In this document: positions 8,074-17,979 of the stretch, in pieces
Layout: the number at the start of each line of letters is the position of its first letter
How positions within the stretch are numbered: position 1 is the first letter of the stretch
The notes under the pieces: generated by a model
Databases searched by the model: none
The model's input: only the letters and a program-made list of their open reading frames with translations
Told to the model about the DNA's origin: nothing
Position numbers and translations under genes: made by a program
Source of the DNA: Pseudolactococcus raffinolactis NBRC 100932
GTDB taxonomy: Bacteria; Bacillota; Bacilli; Lactobacillales; Streptococcaceae
Length of the DNA stretch: 64,000 nucleotides
Assembly: GCF_001591765.1 (NCBI RefSeq)
Contig: NZ_BCVN01000004.1
Location: 1 to 64,000, forward strand
Direction: 5' to 3'

Positions 8074-9006
8074 TTGAAAAAAACAACTAAACGACTTTTG
8101 TTGTCAGGTTTTATGCTGACGGCACTACTTTTTTTGACAGGCTGTGTGAAAACAAAAAATGGTAAACCAACTGGTGATGGCTTGGTCTATAACATTCTCG
8201 TTAAGCCAATGAGTGCTGCGGTTGAATTCTTCGCGCATAACCTTGGTTTCGGATTCGGTGTGGCGATTATTTTAGTAACGGTGATTGTGCGCTTGGTCAT
8301 TTTGCCACTTGGTCTCAATCAAGCCTACAAATCAAGCTACATGCAAGAAAAAATGCGTTATTTGAAACCTGTTTTGGAACCAATCCAAAACCGTATGAAA
8401 AACGCAACGACCAATGAAGAAAAAATGGCTGCTCAGTCTGAATTGATGGCTGCGCAAAAAGAAAATGGTGTGAGTATGTTCGGCTCGATGGGCTGTCTAC
8501 CACTCTTGATTCAGATGCCTTTCTTCTCTGCTCTCTTCTATGCAGCACGTTATACAGATGGTATTTCAACAGCGACATTCCTAGGCATTGACCTTGGCAA
8601 GTCAAGTATCGTCTTAACTATCGTTGCAGGTATCTTCTACTTCGTTCAAAGTTACCTATCAACTATTGGCATTGATGAAGAACAGAAGAAACAAATGAAA
8701 ACGATGATGTTCATGAGTCCTTTGATGATCGTCTTCTTCTCATTCAGTTCACCTGCCGGTGTCACCCTTTACTGGGTTATCGGTGGTATCTTCGGTATCA
8801 TCCAACAAGTCATTGTGACTTTCATCATCAAACCTCACTTACGTGAGAAAATTGACAGAGAATTTGAAGCCAACCCACCTGTTGTTAAAACGGCTGGCTT
8901 GAAAGATGTAACTCCTAAAAACGTTGCCAAAGCCAAACAAGAATTTAACAGTGCGATTTCAACTGGTAAAAAGAAAAATCGTAATGCTGGTAAACAACGC
9001 AAATAA
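8074..9006 (+). CDS. yidC: Membrane protein insertase YidC (lipoprotein type)
   Basis: A 310-residue protein with a lipoprotein signal peptide (LLFLTGC; Cys about 24) and five expected membrane segments from about 55 onward. The conserved core FGVAIILVTVIVRL and the cytoplasmic hairpin rich in charged residues (about 95-140) are present. The tail KKKNRNAGKQRK is basic, as in YidC2-type proteins of Gram-positives, where it contacts ribosomes. It inserts membrane proteins alone or with SecYEG. The start is a TTG at 8074 after AGGAAAA. No rnpA is adjacent, so this is probably the second yidC copy of the genome. Confidence 0.9.
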   Translation: MKKTTKRLLLSGFMLTALLFLTGCVKTKNGKPTGDGLVYNILVKPMSAAVEFFAHNLGFGFGVAIILVTVIVRLVILPLGLNQAYKSSYMQEKMRYLKPVLEPIQNRMKNATTNEEKMAAQSELMAAQKENGVSMFGSMGCLPLLIQMPFFSALFYAARYTDGISTATFLGIDLGKSSIVLTIVAGIFYFVQSYLSTIGIDEEQKKQMKTMMFMSPLMIVFFSFSSPAGVTLYWVIGGIFGIIQQVIVTFIIKPHLREKIDREFEANPPVVKTAGLKDVTPKNVAKAKQEFNSAISTGKKKNRNAGKQRK

Positions 9007-9025
9007 GCGCTAACTAGCTGACATT

Positions 9026-9073
9026 AAAATAGCGATGTCTCCTGAATTGATCAGGTGGCATCGCTATTTTTTT
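9026..9073 (+). terminator. Terminator of yidC
   Basis: AAAATAGCGATG pairs with CATCGCTATTTT around an inner CTCCTGA / TCAGGTGG-like hairpin, followed by T run. Confidence 0.8.
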
Positions 9074-9136
9074 GTTGATATGCAATACCTGATATGATGG
9101 TATCACTTTTACTCGTATGATTTCAAGACTACCATC

Positions 9137-9778
9137 TTAATCAGAAACTTTAGCCTTAAAAGTTTGTTGAAAATCTACTGCTGCACCGACTAAGTTGGCA
9201 TCATTTCTATATTGGCAATCTTTGATTACGGGTAAAAATGGGGCTATTCTAAACTTATTAAGCATCTTTTGAAGTTCCTTTTAAAGTTCAGGAATCAGCC
9301 ACTCTGCTTGGGAAACACCGCCACCAATCACGATACATTCTGGATCAAAAGCATAGGCTAAATTAAAGATGCCTTTTGCAACATTGAACAAAAATACCGT
9401 CATTTCTTCTTGGGCAATCTCTTCTCCTGCATGGGCAAGATTAAAGATTGCTTCTCCTGTCAAATCCTTACCTGTTCGTGCCTTATAGCGATTCGCCATG
9501 CCGATTGCAGTTCCTAGTTCTGAAAAACTGTGGGTATCATCCATTAACATAAACCCAAGTTCTCCACCGAAAAGATGTTGACCATGCCGGATTTTACCAT
9601 CTATAACAATAGCACCACCAACACCTGTTCCCAGTACCATAAAGATAACATCTTTCATCCCTTTTGCTGCGCCGAATTTTAGCTCAGCAAGTGCCGCACA
9701 GTTGGCATCGTTTTCCATTGAGACAGGTAAGACAAATCTCGCCTCGAGTTCTCCTCTAATATCAAAGTGATACCATGA
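9137..9778 (-). pseudogene. ROK-family sugar kinase remnant, lacking its N-terminal part and carrying an internal stop
   Basis: From about 9776 leftward the frame encodes the middle and C-terminal part of a ROK kinase: FDIRGELEARFVLPVSMEND, ANCAALAELKFG, LGTGVGGAIVIDG and ECIVIGGGVSQ. A TAA at 9281-9283 interrupts it, after which the same frame continues for 48 codons (KELQKMLNKF...DANLVGAAVDF...) to TAA at 9137. The N-terminal ATP-binding DIGGT half is missing: at about 9776 the sequence passes abruptly into another gene's 5' half. Deletion plus nonsense mutation make it non-functional. The zinc motif CxCGxxGC of GlcNAc-type ROK proteins is not seen. Confidence 0.8.
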
Positions 9779-9956
9779 CTATTTCTATATAAGAGATGAT
9801 GACTGATTTAGATTTTAGTTTTACCAATCTCCACCGTTCGTCATCGTGGTATTCTTTCTGTTTTTTATCCTGAAAAACTAGGTTCCTAAAATGAAAACCA
9901 ACAGTTGTTATAAAGAAAATAAGTAACAAAGTCTGATCTAAATGTTCATAAAACAT
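9762..9956 (-). pseudogene. Membrane protein gene truncated by a deletion
   Basis: The 64-codon frame begins with a hydrophobic segment (LLLIFFITTVGFHF) followed by DDERWRLVKLKSKS. Small proteins with this DERW-x-KxKS element next to an XRE regulator normally carry further membrane segments. Here the frame meets ROK kinase sequence at about 9776 and stops by chance. It begins exactly where the upstream regulator gene ends (4-nt-type coupling). Function of the intact family is unknown to me. Confidence 0.6.
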
Positions 9957-10165
9957 TACACTTCCTCCTCTTTCTGATGAATAAATACTTCTGTAATTGG
10001 CAACTCAAAAACTTCGGCCAACGTATATGCGAGCTCTAATGAAGGTTGATATTTATATTTCTCAATAGAAATCACTGCCTGTCTCGAAATTTTCGCTCGA
10101 TTCGCCAGTTCTTCTTGAGTCCAGTCTCTTTCAGCCCTAAGCACCTTCAATCTATTTTTAATCAA
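9956..10165 (-). CDS. Small XRE-family regulator (YozG/Cro-like)
   Basis: A 69-residue helix-turn-helix protein: RLKVLRAERDWTQEELANRA and ISRQAVISIEKYKYQPSLE form the HTH, and the C-terminal EVFELPITEVF is typical of stand-alone chromosomal regulators paired with a small membrane protein. I choose the TTG at 10165, which has AGGAGG 6 nt upstream and gives the usual N-terminus IKNRLKVLR. Its partner gene is truncated, so the pair is probably no longer functional as a unit. Confidence 0.75.
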   Translation of the reverse strand: MIKNRLKVLRAERDWTQEELANRAKISRQAVISIEKYKYQPSLELAYTLAEVFELPITEVFIHQKEEEV

Positions 10166-10289
10166 TGTCCGCCTCCTGTTACTTAAAGTAATCAACTGAT
10201 TACATTTAAATTGTAACCTAGTCGTTACTTTATGTCAAGTAAGAGGAATAAATTGTCGGTTTTTATTACAAAAGGAAGTATGACTTTTT

Positions 10290-11854
10290 TTAAACACTCT
10301 CTAAATCTATCTGTCTCACCCCGCTAAAACTCGTTTTTGTTTGATGGCTAGTAAAGACGATGCTGCCACCTTGATGACAGTACTGCTCAAAGAGTGACGT
10401 TAGCTTTTGACGATTACAGTCATCTATTGAAGAAAAAGGTTCATCTAACAATAATAACGCTTTAGCTTGATAGAGGGCGCGACAGATGCATAAGCGTTGT
10501 TTTTGTCCACCTGATAATCCTTTTTTCCCAGAAATTTCTGTTGCGAGTCCTGCTTCTTGTTCCAGAACCCAAGGCCATAGTCCGACTTGTTGGAGTAATT
10601 TTTTGACTTTCTCTCGATCGGGAACTGGTTCAAAACATGTGATATTTTCTAGGATGCTGCCGGTAAAGATAAACTGATATTGAGTGACGAAATAGGTCAG
10701 TTTTCGCCGCTCAACTTGTTGATAATTTAAGTTCCCTTGGTTTGGATTTCTGATGCCTGCTAAAATAGCTAACAAGGTTGATTTCCCAGTACCATTACCA
10801 CCGCATATTTGAACCAACTCACCTTTGCCTATTCCAAAATCAGGAAAGCTTATCTCTTTCTTTTCCCACGCGTAACCTAATTTGTGGGCTTTTAAGGGGG
10901 TATCGAAGACAACTTCTCCGGTTGTCTCTTTTTCTGTAGGCAAACTTTCTAGAATCGTGATTTTTTTCAGGGCAACGACTGTTTTTGTAAGTCAGCATAG
11001 CCGTTCATTAACTGAGCAATAGCGGAGTTGAGGAAGCTAGTCACACTAAATAGCGCTAAAACGTCACCAACGGGCATCTCAAAGTAACTAAAAGCTAGAA
11101 AGAGGATACTGAGTTCCCTGACCACATTGGTTCCTAAGCCCAGAATATAAATTCGAGCAAATATTTTAGCCTTGCTTTTGCTTAGGGTTTGTGCGGTCGC
11201 AAACACGGTCTGTAGTTTAGTTAAAAAGTACAAACTTTGGGGGTAAAAGATAAAGACTGAACGATTAGCGATGATATTTTGGTAACTTTGCCAGATTTTC
11301 TCTAAGTTTTCACCGTCTGCCATTTCTATCTTTTCCAATTTCCGTGTAAGCGGTATCGTCAAACTGTAAATCGTTGCTGTTACCAGGACAATGACTAGTA
11401 TTTTCAGATCCCATATTGCTGTCGTCAATGCCATGATGGTGGTCGTCGTTATGATGGCAAGAAAATTGGGTAAACTAGCATTGACCAAACGACTAAACTC
11501 TGGGAAATAGTTTTTATAGATGTCTAAACACTTTTTATTATCAACAGCATCAAGATTTAGGTGACTGAAGGTTGAAAAGAGTGTCTTTCTTTTAGCGTTT
11601 ATAAAACGACAGCCATATCTCTCTGAGAGTTGCCCCAAAACAAGCGCAAAGATAATCGTTATGACGGCGATTAGACCTGCTCCTAAAACTTGTTTTAAAC
11701 TTGTATCTTTGAGCAACCAATTGATTACTAATCGTTGGAGATTAATAGAAGTGATTTGTAGCAAGGCACTGGCGATAACGCTAAGACCTATCACAAGGAT
11801 CACCGAGCGAAAAGATTTCCCCAATGTTTTTAAAATATCAGCCATCTGTTTCAT
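10290..11854 (-). pseudogene. ABC exporter half-transporter (TMD-NBD) with a one-base frameshift
   Basis: Two frames together make one exporter. 11854-10967 encodes the membrane domain (about 295 residues, six hydrophobic segments). 10943-10290 encodes the ATPase with Walker A GGNGTGKST, signature LSGGQKQR, Walker B ALLLLDEP and switch His SHQ. They join if one A is restored in the A run at 10982-10986: LQK then VVALKKITILESLP. AGGAG precedes the start, and the gene begins 11 bp after the intact exporter gene 11866-13377, with which it probably formed a heterodimer. As written, the protein ends before the ATPase. Sequencing error in the homopolymer is the alternative. Confidence 0.75.
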
Positions 11855-11865
11855 CCTAGAGCTCC

Positions 11866-13377
11866 TTATAAATCAATGATTGCGTCTGCAAGATCATCAA
11901 GTGCAGCATCATGTGTCGTAATAATCAAAATCTTATTCTTTTTTTCCCTTGCGATGATGGCTTTAAATCTAGCTTTATGGGCTTTGTCTAGTGCAGATAA
12001 TGGTTCATCTAAAATAAGAATCTGTTTTTTGGCATTTAATGCCCGAACTAGATTAATCAGCTGAATTTGACCACCCGATAAGCCAGAGGTTGGATCAAAA
12101 TCAGCCACTTCGGCATAACTCTCTGTATCTTTTCCTTTTGTCTCAGAAAAGTAGACATTTTCGATGATCGACCCAAGCAGATACTCATTTTGTTGTGGCA
12201 TATAAATCACTTGCCCTTGTAGATTATCTTGATGATTGACCCGAATGTAACCAGAAGATGGTGGATAAAGTCCTGACAAAAGTTTGAGTAAGGTCGATTT
12301 CCCTTTACCTGATTCTCCTTTGATGAGATAGAGACCTGATCTCGAAAAATCATATGAAAAATCCTGAATAACCGTTTGATCATCTCGCTTAAACGTTAAA
12401 TCTTGAACTTTAAATCTTGTGACTTCGGCAGCATCTTCAACTTTTGACACACTTGATTTTCTAGGTGAGAGAAATGCCTGATACTTGACGAAAATGGTTT
12501 GAATTCTAGTTTTATCTTGGTTAACTTGTAAGAGTTCCCCAACACTTTGAGCTAAATAGACTGAAAGCATGGTGGAGCTGATCAGAAATCCGATTGGTCT
12601 TTCATCGGAGAAAATTAGCATAGTTAGAAGCGATAAACTCCCTAGCAAGATATTGAAATATCGAAAGAATAAAGACAGGATGTTCTCAACAAATTTCTTT
12701 TTTAGACTTTCTTTTAAGTAGGACTGTAAAGTCGTGTCAAAACGTTGAGCGAGTTGCGCTTCTAGTTCGTAGCTTTTGATTGTTTCGATTCCCTCAACAG
12801 TTTCGATCATTTGTTCACTCAGGATTTCTTCTCTATGAACAACTTTTGTTTGATAAGGCATGGCTTGCTTGGAGACATTTTTCACAGCTAGCATGATCAG
12901 AACTAAAATGAGATTAGCCACGAGCACTTTCCCGCCCAGAAATAAGCCAGTGCCGCAAAGTAGAACGCCAAGTTTAACGAGTTTAAAATAAAATGCTGGA
13001 AAGGTGGTCAAAGCACCTGATAGCACCGCTACATTTCTGATGATTTCTGTGATTTGACCATTTGGTATTGCTTCAAAAGTCAGTTCATTCATGTGGCAAA
13101 AGTTCTGCAAGAGGCGATTCTTCAAAAATATGTCAAAATTAGTTTGACAAGCTATCGAAAAATAAGTGCCAAAATAATAGGTCAGCATAAAAATGAACAT
13201 AAAACTAATGGTGATCACTAACCATTTCAAAACCTCACCTGCTATAATCCCGCCCACCGCAAAACTATAAATAAAAATTAAACTGGCTAAAAAAAGTTCA
13301 TTAAGTAAGGGTAAAAGGAGGAGTTTAACACGTCCTTTATTTTCCTCAGCTATGTAGGTTGATAATATTTTTTCCAT
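11866..13377 (-). CDS. ABC exporter, fused membrane and ATPase domains (half-transporter)
   Basis: A 503-residue protein: membrane domain about 1-300 with roughly six segments, then the ATPase with Walker A GESGKGKST, signature GLSGGQ, Walker B ILILDEPLSALD and switch THD. The NBD is short: little sequence lies between the Q-loop (YMPQQNEY) and the signature. Substrate is unknown; clusters of paired half-exporters in lactic bacteria commonly move peptides or drugs. It is the only one of the four exporter genes here without a lesion. AGGAG lies 8 nt before the ATG. Confidence 0.8.
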   Translation of the reverse strand: MEKILSTYIAEENKGRVKLLLLPLLNELFLASLIFIYSFAVGGIIAGEVLKWLVITISFMFIFMLTYYFGTYFSIACQTNFDIFLKNRLLQNFCHMNELTFEAIPNGQITEIIRNVAVLSGALTTFPAFYFKLVKLGVLLCGTGLFLGGKVLVANLILVLIMLAVKNVSKQAMPYQTKVVHREEILSEQMIETVEGIETIKSYELEAQLAQRFDTTLQSYLKESLKKKFVENILSLFFRYFNILLGSLSLLTMLIFSDERPIGFLISSTMLSVYLAQSVGELLQVNQDKTRIQTIFVKYQAFLSPRKSSVSKVEDAAEVTRFKVQDLTFKRDDQTVIQDFSYDFSRSGLYLIKGESGKGKSTLLKLLSGLYPPSSGYIRVNHQDNLQGQVIYMPQQNEYLLGSIIENVYFSETKGKDTESYAEVADFDPTSGLSGGQIQLINLVRALNAKKQILILDEPLSALDKAHKARFKAIIAREKKNKILIITTHDAALDDLADAIIDL

Positions 13378-13498
13378 GGATATAACTCCTCTGGTTGACT
13401 ATTCCTTGTATGATAAACTATGAGCGATTTCTGATTGCAATAATTTATTAGGAGGTGCTCGAGTAACTTAACGTGCGCTCTCTGCTATGTTATTCTGC

Positions 13499-15324
13499 CT
13501 ATCTCACGTACCATTTGGCTTGTTCTTGATATAAACGTTTATATTCCCCCTCGTTTTTTATCAAGTCATCATGACTGCCATCTTGTATTATTTCACCGTC
13601 TTTTATCACAATAATTCGCTGCGCGAGTGCAGCCATTGAAATTCTGTGTGTCACATAAATCACCGTTTTGTCATTGGCCATTGTCAAATAATGTTGAAAT
13701 ATTTCTGTTTCCATCAAGGGGTCCAGATTACTCGTTGGTTCATCCAAGACAAGTAACGCACGATTTCGATAAACGGAACGTGCGATTGCTAATTTTTGCC
13801 ATTGTCCACCTGATAAATCAATGCCACCAATTTCTTTACCGAGCACCTCATCACTCGCAATATCGTTTAAGGAGACAAAGTCTAAAGCCTGGTCTATTTT
13901 TGTCTCATCAAGAGGATTCAGCGTATCGCCAAGATAAACATTTTTTTTATCGTAAACGTTTTATAGCGTGAAAGTTCCTGCGATACTGTGCTTTGCTGCG
14001 CAAGTCGATTGCTAATATTGAGACTGCCACTCTCGATACCATTAATTGTGAATTCCCCCATTGACGGGCTTAGTAGTCCCAAAATCAACTTAACTAGTGT
14101 TGTTTTTCCACCACCATTTTCCCCCACAAAAGCAATGTTTTCTCCTGATTTTATTTTAAGATTTATTTTTTTTAAAACATATTTTGAAGTCAATTGGTAT
14201 CTATAACTGACGTTTTCAAGTCTTAATTCTGATACTTTTGACAAGGTTTGCCCTTTATTATCCTGACTTGGCAATGACATAAAATCAAAAAATTGCTGGG
14301 CTTCTTGTTGCTTACCCATCAGCGTCGCAAAACAGGTCAATAACTGTGTCGTATCAGTGACAAGTCCACCTGTAAGTGCTAGCACTGCACCAAAAATGCC
14401 CAAAGATATCTGTCCTTTAGCTAAAAGTACAACAATAAAGACCATGTTCCCAATTGTCACCAGATTAACAATCAAACTATTACAAGTATCTAATAACGTT
14501 TGGATCCGGATCAATTTCTTTTCTTTTAAAATGTGTGCCTCAGCCACTCTTTGCCAGGCTTCAAAAAAATAGTGATGCAAGCCAAGGACCTTTATCTCTT
14601 TACTTGCTGAAGACAAGAAGAGGTCTTGGTAATATGCCACACGCCTAGCCAGCTGGCTATTTTCCCTTCTTAGCTTGAAGCGAAATTTTTCACTCAGTCC
14701 TGTTGTCCATAAAACTGGGAGAGGTGCCACTAATAAAATAAGGCATAACCAAGGATTGAAAACAAACAAGGTTAAGGCAATACTCAAGATTGAAACCGTT
14801 CTTGCGATGACGATATAACTTTTCAACATGACTTCATGATTGACACCTGAAAAAGGGTTGTCAATAAAATCAAAAACTTGTCGAATGTTGTCATTGACTG
14901 AAGCCATTTCAAAGTACTCAGATGGTAGGTCACCTACACGACTGTAAAGTTTCGCATGAAGCATCTCTTGCTGTCGGTTGCTCTGCACCATTTCTAACTG
15001 TTCTAAATCACCATCTGCACTGAAAGCAAGATAGGTATCAACAAGACTGATGACAAAATTGATGCCCCAATAAACACTTATGAAACCAATAGCAGAAAAA
15101 AATGAGTTGTTCAGTGATTGGGTTTCTGAAATAAATGCTTTCCAAATCAAAGCCACTAAAGGTCTCAATAGAGAAATACTAATGAATAATCCTAAATAGA
15201 TCAGACTAATTTTTTTAGTTGATGAAAAAATATACAGCCACATTTTCCAAAGGTAAGACAATTTAGAATCTGTCGTTGTCTGGATTGTCGCTTCAATTTT
15301 AGATGTTTTATCCGCCATTTTCAC
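13499..15324 (-). pseudogene. ABC exporter half-transporter frameshifted in an A8 tract
   Basis: 15324-13918 encodes the membrane domain and the first part of the ATPase (Walker A GENGGGKTT). The remainder, with signature DLSGGQWQK, Walker B LLVLDEPTSNLD and switch THR, lies in another frame down to 13499. The frames join as SRYKTFTIK-NVYLGDTLNPLDE if the eight A's at 13941-13948 become nine. The GTG at 15324 overlaps the stop of the upstream exporter gene and has AAGGAGG before it, so the two were translated together as partners. Either inactivated or read through by slippage on the A run. Confidence 0.75.
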
Positions 15325-17117
15325 GCGCCCTCCTTTACGTCATACCATTGCTGCTGTGACTGAAACATTTCAGCATAAAGACCATTTTTATCCACCAGCT
15401 CATCATGTGTGCCTGCTTCAATAATTGAGCCGCCAGAGAAAACAATAATCCGATCCGTAATTTTTGTCGCTCCTAACCGGTGAGTCACGAGAAGCACCGT
15501 TTTTTCTTCTGACATGGCAAGAAAATCAGAGTAAATCTGACTCTCGACGACTGGATCCATTTGACTTGTCGGCTCATCAAGAATCAACAGAGGCTTTTCC
15601 CCCATAAATGCTCGAGCGATAGCAAGCCGTTGCCATTGTCCTCCTGAAAGATCTACACCACCAGTAAATTCTCGGCTTAATAAGGTTGCTCCTTTTTCAG
15701 GTAATTTGTCTATTATTTTTTCTAAGTTTGCCTTTTTAGCCACTTCTAAGATTAATTCACGATTACCGATTTGAGATACGTCACCCAAGCCAATATTATC
15801 ATTAACCGAAATATCATACTTGGAAATTTCCTGAAAAACTGTCCCAAACAAACCTTCCCTAACAGCTTGAGTATATGCCGAAAGTGGTTGCCCATCAATC
15901 GTGATTTGGCCGCTATCTGGTTTGAAAAGCCCTAATAAAAGCTTGATCGTCGTACTCTTTCCTTCTGCATTTTGCCCCACAAGCGCAACCTTTTCCCCTG
16001 CTTCAATCTTAAAACTGACATGCTTTAGAATCTGTTTTGTTGTCCCTGGATATGTGAAACAAACATCATCAAATACAACTGAACATGTCCTCGGAATCTG
16101 ATCTATCATGCCATATTCATCTTGACTTAACTGCAGATAGGCTTGATAATAGTCAAAAGTTTTGACATGAACGCCTAAACTCTTAACAATATTTTTTAGG
16201 CTATAAAGATCCTCCCATAATGATGAAAAAATCGCCATTATAAGTGCCAGTAAAACACCTATCGCGATATCTCCTCGATAATAAATAAAGAGCAAGATCA
16301 GAACATTGATAAGTTGAGAAAATCGCATGATATTTTGACGTAGAAAATGTCTTGTCAAATTCATGAAATAGTAGTGTTCAAACTCTTTATTTCGTTTTTC
16401 CAACCGAGATTTATAGGTTGAAACTAGATAATTTGAAGCCTGTAAAAGCTGATTTTCTGTCACACTTTTTCTTGTTCGTAACATTTTCCCGAGTATGGTA
16501 TAACGCTGTTCACGCTGCCAATATGCATCCATTTCTTGGTAAATATCGAATTGATCTTTTGTTTAAAAATAGCTATCCAAGAAAAATGGCAACAACAAAG
16601 TAAGAGGCAACCACCAACGGATATCAAAGAACAGAAATAGGATGCCAAGTAAAGAAATTGTTGTGGCAATCATACGAAAGAAATAATTTGGAAACAAGTG
16701 CGTTGCCGACTCCTCCAAACAATTAAAAGTTTTGTCCATGATTTCAAGCGACTGTTCATTTTCAAAATGTTCATAGCTCATTTTTTCAAGTTGGCGAATT
16801 AAATCCTTTTTTAAAGATGTGCTGAAGATCAACTCTGTTGCAGGTTCTAAATAAGTTGTCTTAATCGTCGTGATGATTTGTGGCATTAACAAGATGATCC
16901 CAAACAAGATTAAATACGGTATGTAGTTTTTGAAAGATAATTTGTGACTAGCTACTTCCAATCCCAAATCAATAATCTGACTGTTCACCCAGATTGCCAA
17001 GGGTGCAAGAAAACCAGATATCATTGCAGAAATCGTACAAACCAAGGCAAGAAAAGGACGATGCTTTACGATGATGACCAAAACTTGTTTGAAAGCTGAA
17101 GTTATTCTTAACATCAT
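15321..17117 (-). pseudogene. ABC exporter half-transporter with an in-frame stop in the membrane domain
   Basis: The frame runs from ATG 17117 (GAAAGAAG upstream) through a six-segment membrane domain and an ATPase with Walker A GQNAEGKST, signature DLSGGQWQR, Walker B LLILDEPTSQMD and switch THR. A TAA at 16563-16565 interrupts it near residue 185; the same frame resumes at once (TKDQFDIYQEMDAYWQREQR). A single-base nonsense change is the simplest explanation. The end overlaps the next exporter gene by 4 nt. The downstream fragment starting at 16532 could not work without the first membrane helices. Confidence 0.75.
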
Positions 17118-17162
17118 TTTAGCTTCTTTCAATTTTATTCACTTTACCCAAATTTTACTCTT

Positions 17163-17184
17163 TTTCTATATGTTTTCTATATGT
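17163..17184. repeat. Tandem 11-bp repeat upstream of the exporter cluster
   Basis: On the minus strand ACATATAGAAA occurs twice in direct succession, about 45-65 bp before the start of the first exporter gene. It could be an operator or part of the promoter; no regulator gene is adjacent. Confidence 0.4.
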
Positions 17185-17271
17185 CATCCGGAAACACGAT
17201 TGGTTTTATCGCATTTCTACGAAAAAACACATTTTTTTCAAAATGACATATCTCATTTTATTGATAGTCTA

Positions 17272-17300
17272 TTGAAAACGTTTCCTCACTGTTATATAAT
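17272..17300 (+). promoter_or_regulatory. Promoter with overlapping cre for the DUF624-AraC genes
   Basis: TTGAAA (17272-17277), 17-bp spacer, TATAAT (17295-17300). TTGAAAACGTTTCCT overlaps the -35 and fits the cre consensus WTGNAANCGNWNNCW, so CcpA may repress it when preferred sugars are present. Confidence 0.65.
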
Positions 17301-17364
17301 TAAGTGGCAAGAACGTTATTTATTTTGCTAAAGAGTACACACATTTACTATTAGAGGTATAGCA

Positions 17365-17979
17365 ATGAACCCTACGTCAACAAAAACTCAAATCCTTGGT
17401 AATCTCTTAATCTATCTTTTAAAACTACAGGCTTTCTTTTTAGTATTCACTTTTTTAGGTGGTGTTGTTTTGGGGATTTTTCCTAGCCTTGCAACTGTTC
17501 TTGATTATCTTGTCCACTCACTTGATAAAAAACAAGATGATTTGAATTTGACTTTTTCAACCTATAAAAAAAGATGGTCTAGCTATTTTAAATCTGCTAA
17601 TCTCTTAGGATTTAGCCTATCTGCTCTTTTCCTATTTTTAGTGGTAGATTTACAAATTTCTAAAAGCTTCTTACATAGCCTTCCCTTACATCTCGCACTC
17701 TTCACCTTACTTGTATTACTTCTTGGTATTGCTTGCTATCTTTTCCCAAGTCTGACGCGGTATAACCTAACAGTCTTACAGCACTTCAAACAAGCTGCTT
17801 ATCTATTTTTAGCAAATCTTATCCCGACTGTCGCCATGCTCGCAGGACTTCTCTTGGCAAGTGCTCTGATGACACTTTTTCCCATTTTAGTGCTCATCGG
17901 ACTCGTCCCGCTATTGCTATTACCAATCGCTCACTTTGCTTTACAAGCTATGCTCAAAGTAGAGGCTAATCATGAATAA
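17365..17979 (+). CDS. DUF624 (YesL-like) membrane protein
   Basis: A 204-residue protein with about five hydrophobic segments, matching the DUF624/YesL family, found beside carbohydrate ABC importers and their regulators. A loop with DKKQDDLNLTFSTYKKRW lies between segments one and two. Function is not established. AGAGGT precedes the ATG. It overlaps the next gene by 8 nt, so the pair is co-translated. No ABC importer is in the neighbourhood, which is unusual for the family. Confidence 0.75.
   Translation: MNPTSTKTQILGNLLIYLLKLQAFFLVFTFLGGVVLGIFPSLATVLDYLVHSLDKKQDDLNLTFSTYKKRWSSYFKSANLLGFSLSALFLFLVVDLQISKSFLHSLPLHLALFTLLVLLLGIACYLFPSLTRYNLTVLQHFKQAAYLFLANLIPTVAMLAGLLLASALMTLFPILVLIGLVPLLLLPIAHFALQAMLKVEANHE

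Noticed and set aside
16460-16669. Independent small minus-strand frame overlapping the exporter stop
   Set aside because: It is an out-of-frame shadow of the membrane domain; the true frame continues through the single TAA.
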